This document shows positions 20,978 to 22,012 of a stretch of DNA of 22,012 nucleotides, one piece after another. The notes below the pieces were generated by a model. It saw only the letters and a program-made list of their open reading frames with translations, was not told the DNA's origin and searched no databases. Origin of the DNA: an uncultured Erysipelotrichaceae bacterium (lineage in GTDB: Bacteria > Bacillota_I > Bacilli_A > Erysipelotrichales > Erysipelotrichaceae); contig CADBND010000033.1 in assembly GCA_902795875.1 (NCBI GenBank), forward strand, positions 1 to 22,012. The letters are read 5' to 3'. Positions within the stretch are counted from its first letter, which is position 1. The number at the start of each line of letters is the position of its first letter. The position numbers and the translations under genes were made by a program.

Positions 20978-21004
20978 AAAAGAAAAGGGATCCCTCAGGA
21001 TCCC
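20978..21004 (-). terminator. Rho-independent terminator of the AAA+ gene, overlapping its stop
   Basis: Minus-strand stem GGGATCC / GGATCCC with a TGAG loop, followed by TTTTCTTTT. The 5' arm is formed by the last codons of the gene and the TGA stop is in the loop. Confidence 0.9.
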
Positions 21005-22012
21005 GATTTGCCACTGAATTTGTTTTCCGTAAGATTGAAATCGACCCGCTCAAGCACATTCATCTGTGCATCCGGATTCTGCAAGAGCCTCTTGGACTGG
21101 TTGAGGATCGCATCCTCCACCAGGTTCCTTGCCAGACGTCCGTTTCCGGAATTGGGATCGTTCCGGCTCTGGATGAGCGTGAAATAATCCTGTAAAGGAC
21201 GTAAAGCATCCTCGGCGATCACATAATCCTTGCCCTTGGCGATCGACTTGCTTATAAGCATCAGTTCTTCACCGGTGTAATCGGAGAATTCGATGATATT
21301 CGCAAATCTCGATTTCAGACCGCTGTTCGCTTCAAGGAAGTCCTTCATCTCCTTGGTATAACCGGCCAGAATGACGATCAGGTCATCCCGGTGATCTTCC
21401 ATCGCTTTGACCAGGGTATCGATAGCCTCCAGGCCGAAGGAATCGTCTTTGCCTCTGTATAAGGAATAGGCCTCATCGATAAACAGGACGCCGCCCAATG
21501 CCGACTGAATGACCGACATCGTAAGCGGAGCAGTATGACCGACATATTTGCCGACCAGATCGGCTCTTGTCACCTCGACCAGCTGACCCTGTTTCAGGAT
21601 ACCGCAAGCCTTCATCATCCGCGATACCAGTCTGGCGATCGTCGTCTTGCCGGTACCGGGATTGCCGGTAAAGATCATATGCTTGGAGATCTCATTGGTC
21701 TTGAGACCCTTCTGTTTACGGATCTGATTGATCTTGATCAGGTTCTCTAAAGAAAGCAGGTAGTTCTTCACATCGTCAAGACCCACGATCTCATCGAGTT
21801 CCTTCTGTATCTCTTCTCTTTCGGCTTTGGAGTCATCCACGACATCCAGATCGAGCTTCACTTCATTGAATACCGCCTTGATCGTCTGATCGTAACTGAT
21901 CTTCACCTTCTCGACCTCGTCATGTTTCAAAGCGATATCGACCATCTCATTGTAGATCTTCTTGACCGTCGGAGAAAGCGAATCGATGCCATCATTGGGT
22001 TCATAGATCGAC
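20995..22012 (-). CDS. CbxX/CfqX (SpoVK-like) AAA+ ATPase, C-terminal part
   Basis: The frame is open to the right edge, so the gene is partial; at least 338 residues are inside the window. The ATG at 21945 is internal, since the frame continues upstream with VKKIYNE and no stop. The AAA+ core is complete: N-linker (LDEIVGLDDVKNYLLSLENL), Walker A GNPGTGKTT, a pore-loop region DLVGKYVGHTAPLT, Walker B GGVLFIDEAYSL, sensor-1 VILAGYTKEM and an arginine-finger region GLKSRFANIIEF. The KYVGHTA...ALGGVLFIDEAYSL pattern is diagnostic of the CbxX/CfqX/SpoVK family. Known members remodel Rubisco or act in sporulation or secretion; the substrate here is unknown. The family sometimes has N-terminal repeats, which would lie outside the window. 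Confidence 0.92.
   Translation of the reverse strand, partial: SIYEPNDGIDSLSPTVKKIYNEMVDIALKHDEVEKVKISYDQTIKAVFNEVKLDLDVVDDSKAEREEIQKELDEIVGLDDVKNYLLSLENLIKINQIRKQKGLKTNEISKHMIFTGNPGTGKTTIARLVSRMMKACGILKQGQLVEVTRADLVGKYVGHTAPLTMSVIQSALGGVLFIDEAYSLYRGKDDSFGLEAIDTLVKAMEDHRDDLIVILAGYTKEMKDFLEANSGLKSRFANIIEFSDYTGEELMLISKSIAKGKDYVIAEDALRPLQDYFTLIQSRNDPNSGNGRLARNLVEDAILNQSKRLLQNPDAQMNVLERVDFNLTENKFSGKSGS

Noticed and set aside
1..22012. Very frequent GATC in coding sequence
   Set aside because: It follows from heavy use of ATC for isoleucine and GAT/GAC codons next to it, not from a special repeat. I did not count it and cannot compare it with a background.

Overview
The window looks like a chromosomal segment of a low- to mid-GC Firmicute (Bacillota), most likely of the Erysipelotrichales type. 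This rests on gene content and order (pth–mfd–rqcP, with divIC nearby), on strong AGGAGG-type ribosome binding sites, and on the absence of the sporulation genes (spoVT, yabP, yabQ) that lie among these genes in Bacillus. The taxon is an inference. Coding density is high. The largest gap without a gene is about 260 bases (15748-16004), and almost everything except about 1 kb (12588-13588) reads on the minus strand.

Reading the minus strand from right to left: (1) 22012-20995 is the 3' part of a CbxX/SpoVK-like AAA+ ATPase with its terminator. (2) 20959-15931 is a six-gene potassium operon: a KdpE-type operator, an unknown 65-aa protein, an RCK_N-only protein, an RCK_N+RCK_C protein, a TrkH/KtrB channel, a shortened KdpD-like sensor kinase and a KdpE-like regulator. 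All genes overlap or abut. It appears to be a self-contained K+ uptake module carrying its own two-component control. (3) 15812-13626 is an ascorbate-type PTS (EIIA, EIIB, EIIC) with a good promoter but no catabolic or regulatory gene beside it. (4) On the plus strand, 12510-13617 holds a YegP/DUF1508 double-repeat protein and a RelBE-type toxin-antitoxin pair with a palindromic operator. (5) 12427-5347 is a housekeeping operon mnmE–tatD–unknown membrane protein–pth–mfd–rqcP, joined by stop/start overlaps, combining tRNA modification, nuclease, peptidyl-tRNA recycling, transcription-coupled repair and ribosome quality control. (6) 5339-1114 is marR plus a heterodimeric BmrCD-like multidrug ABC exporter, behind a promoter whose start region carries a 42-bp nested palindrome. 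(7) 1115-729 is divIC. (8) 719-1 is a Phd-type antitoxin, a PIN-domain partner with an eroded active site, and the start of a Nudix (ADP-ribose pyrophosphatase-like) gene that overlaps it.

The most interesting points are: the TTTATA-N5-TTTATA element in front of the K+ operon, which matches the half-site arrangement of the E. coli KdpE operator as I remember it; the complementary pair of RCK proteins, one with the nucleotide-binding motif and no RCK_C, the other with RCK_C and a broken motif; the unknown 65-aa and 257-aa proteins embedded in these operons; the nested MarR operator; terminator hairpins whose loops contain the stop codon of the gene they end; and two genes (divIC, mnmE) whose -10 element lies so close to the start codon that leaderless transcription is plausible. 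I see no CRISPR array, insertion sequence, rRNA or tRNA gene, and no clear defence system beyond the two toxin-antitoxin loci.
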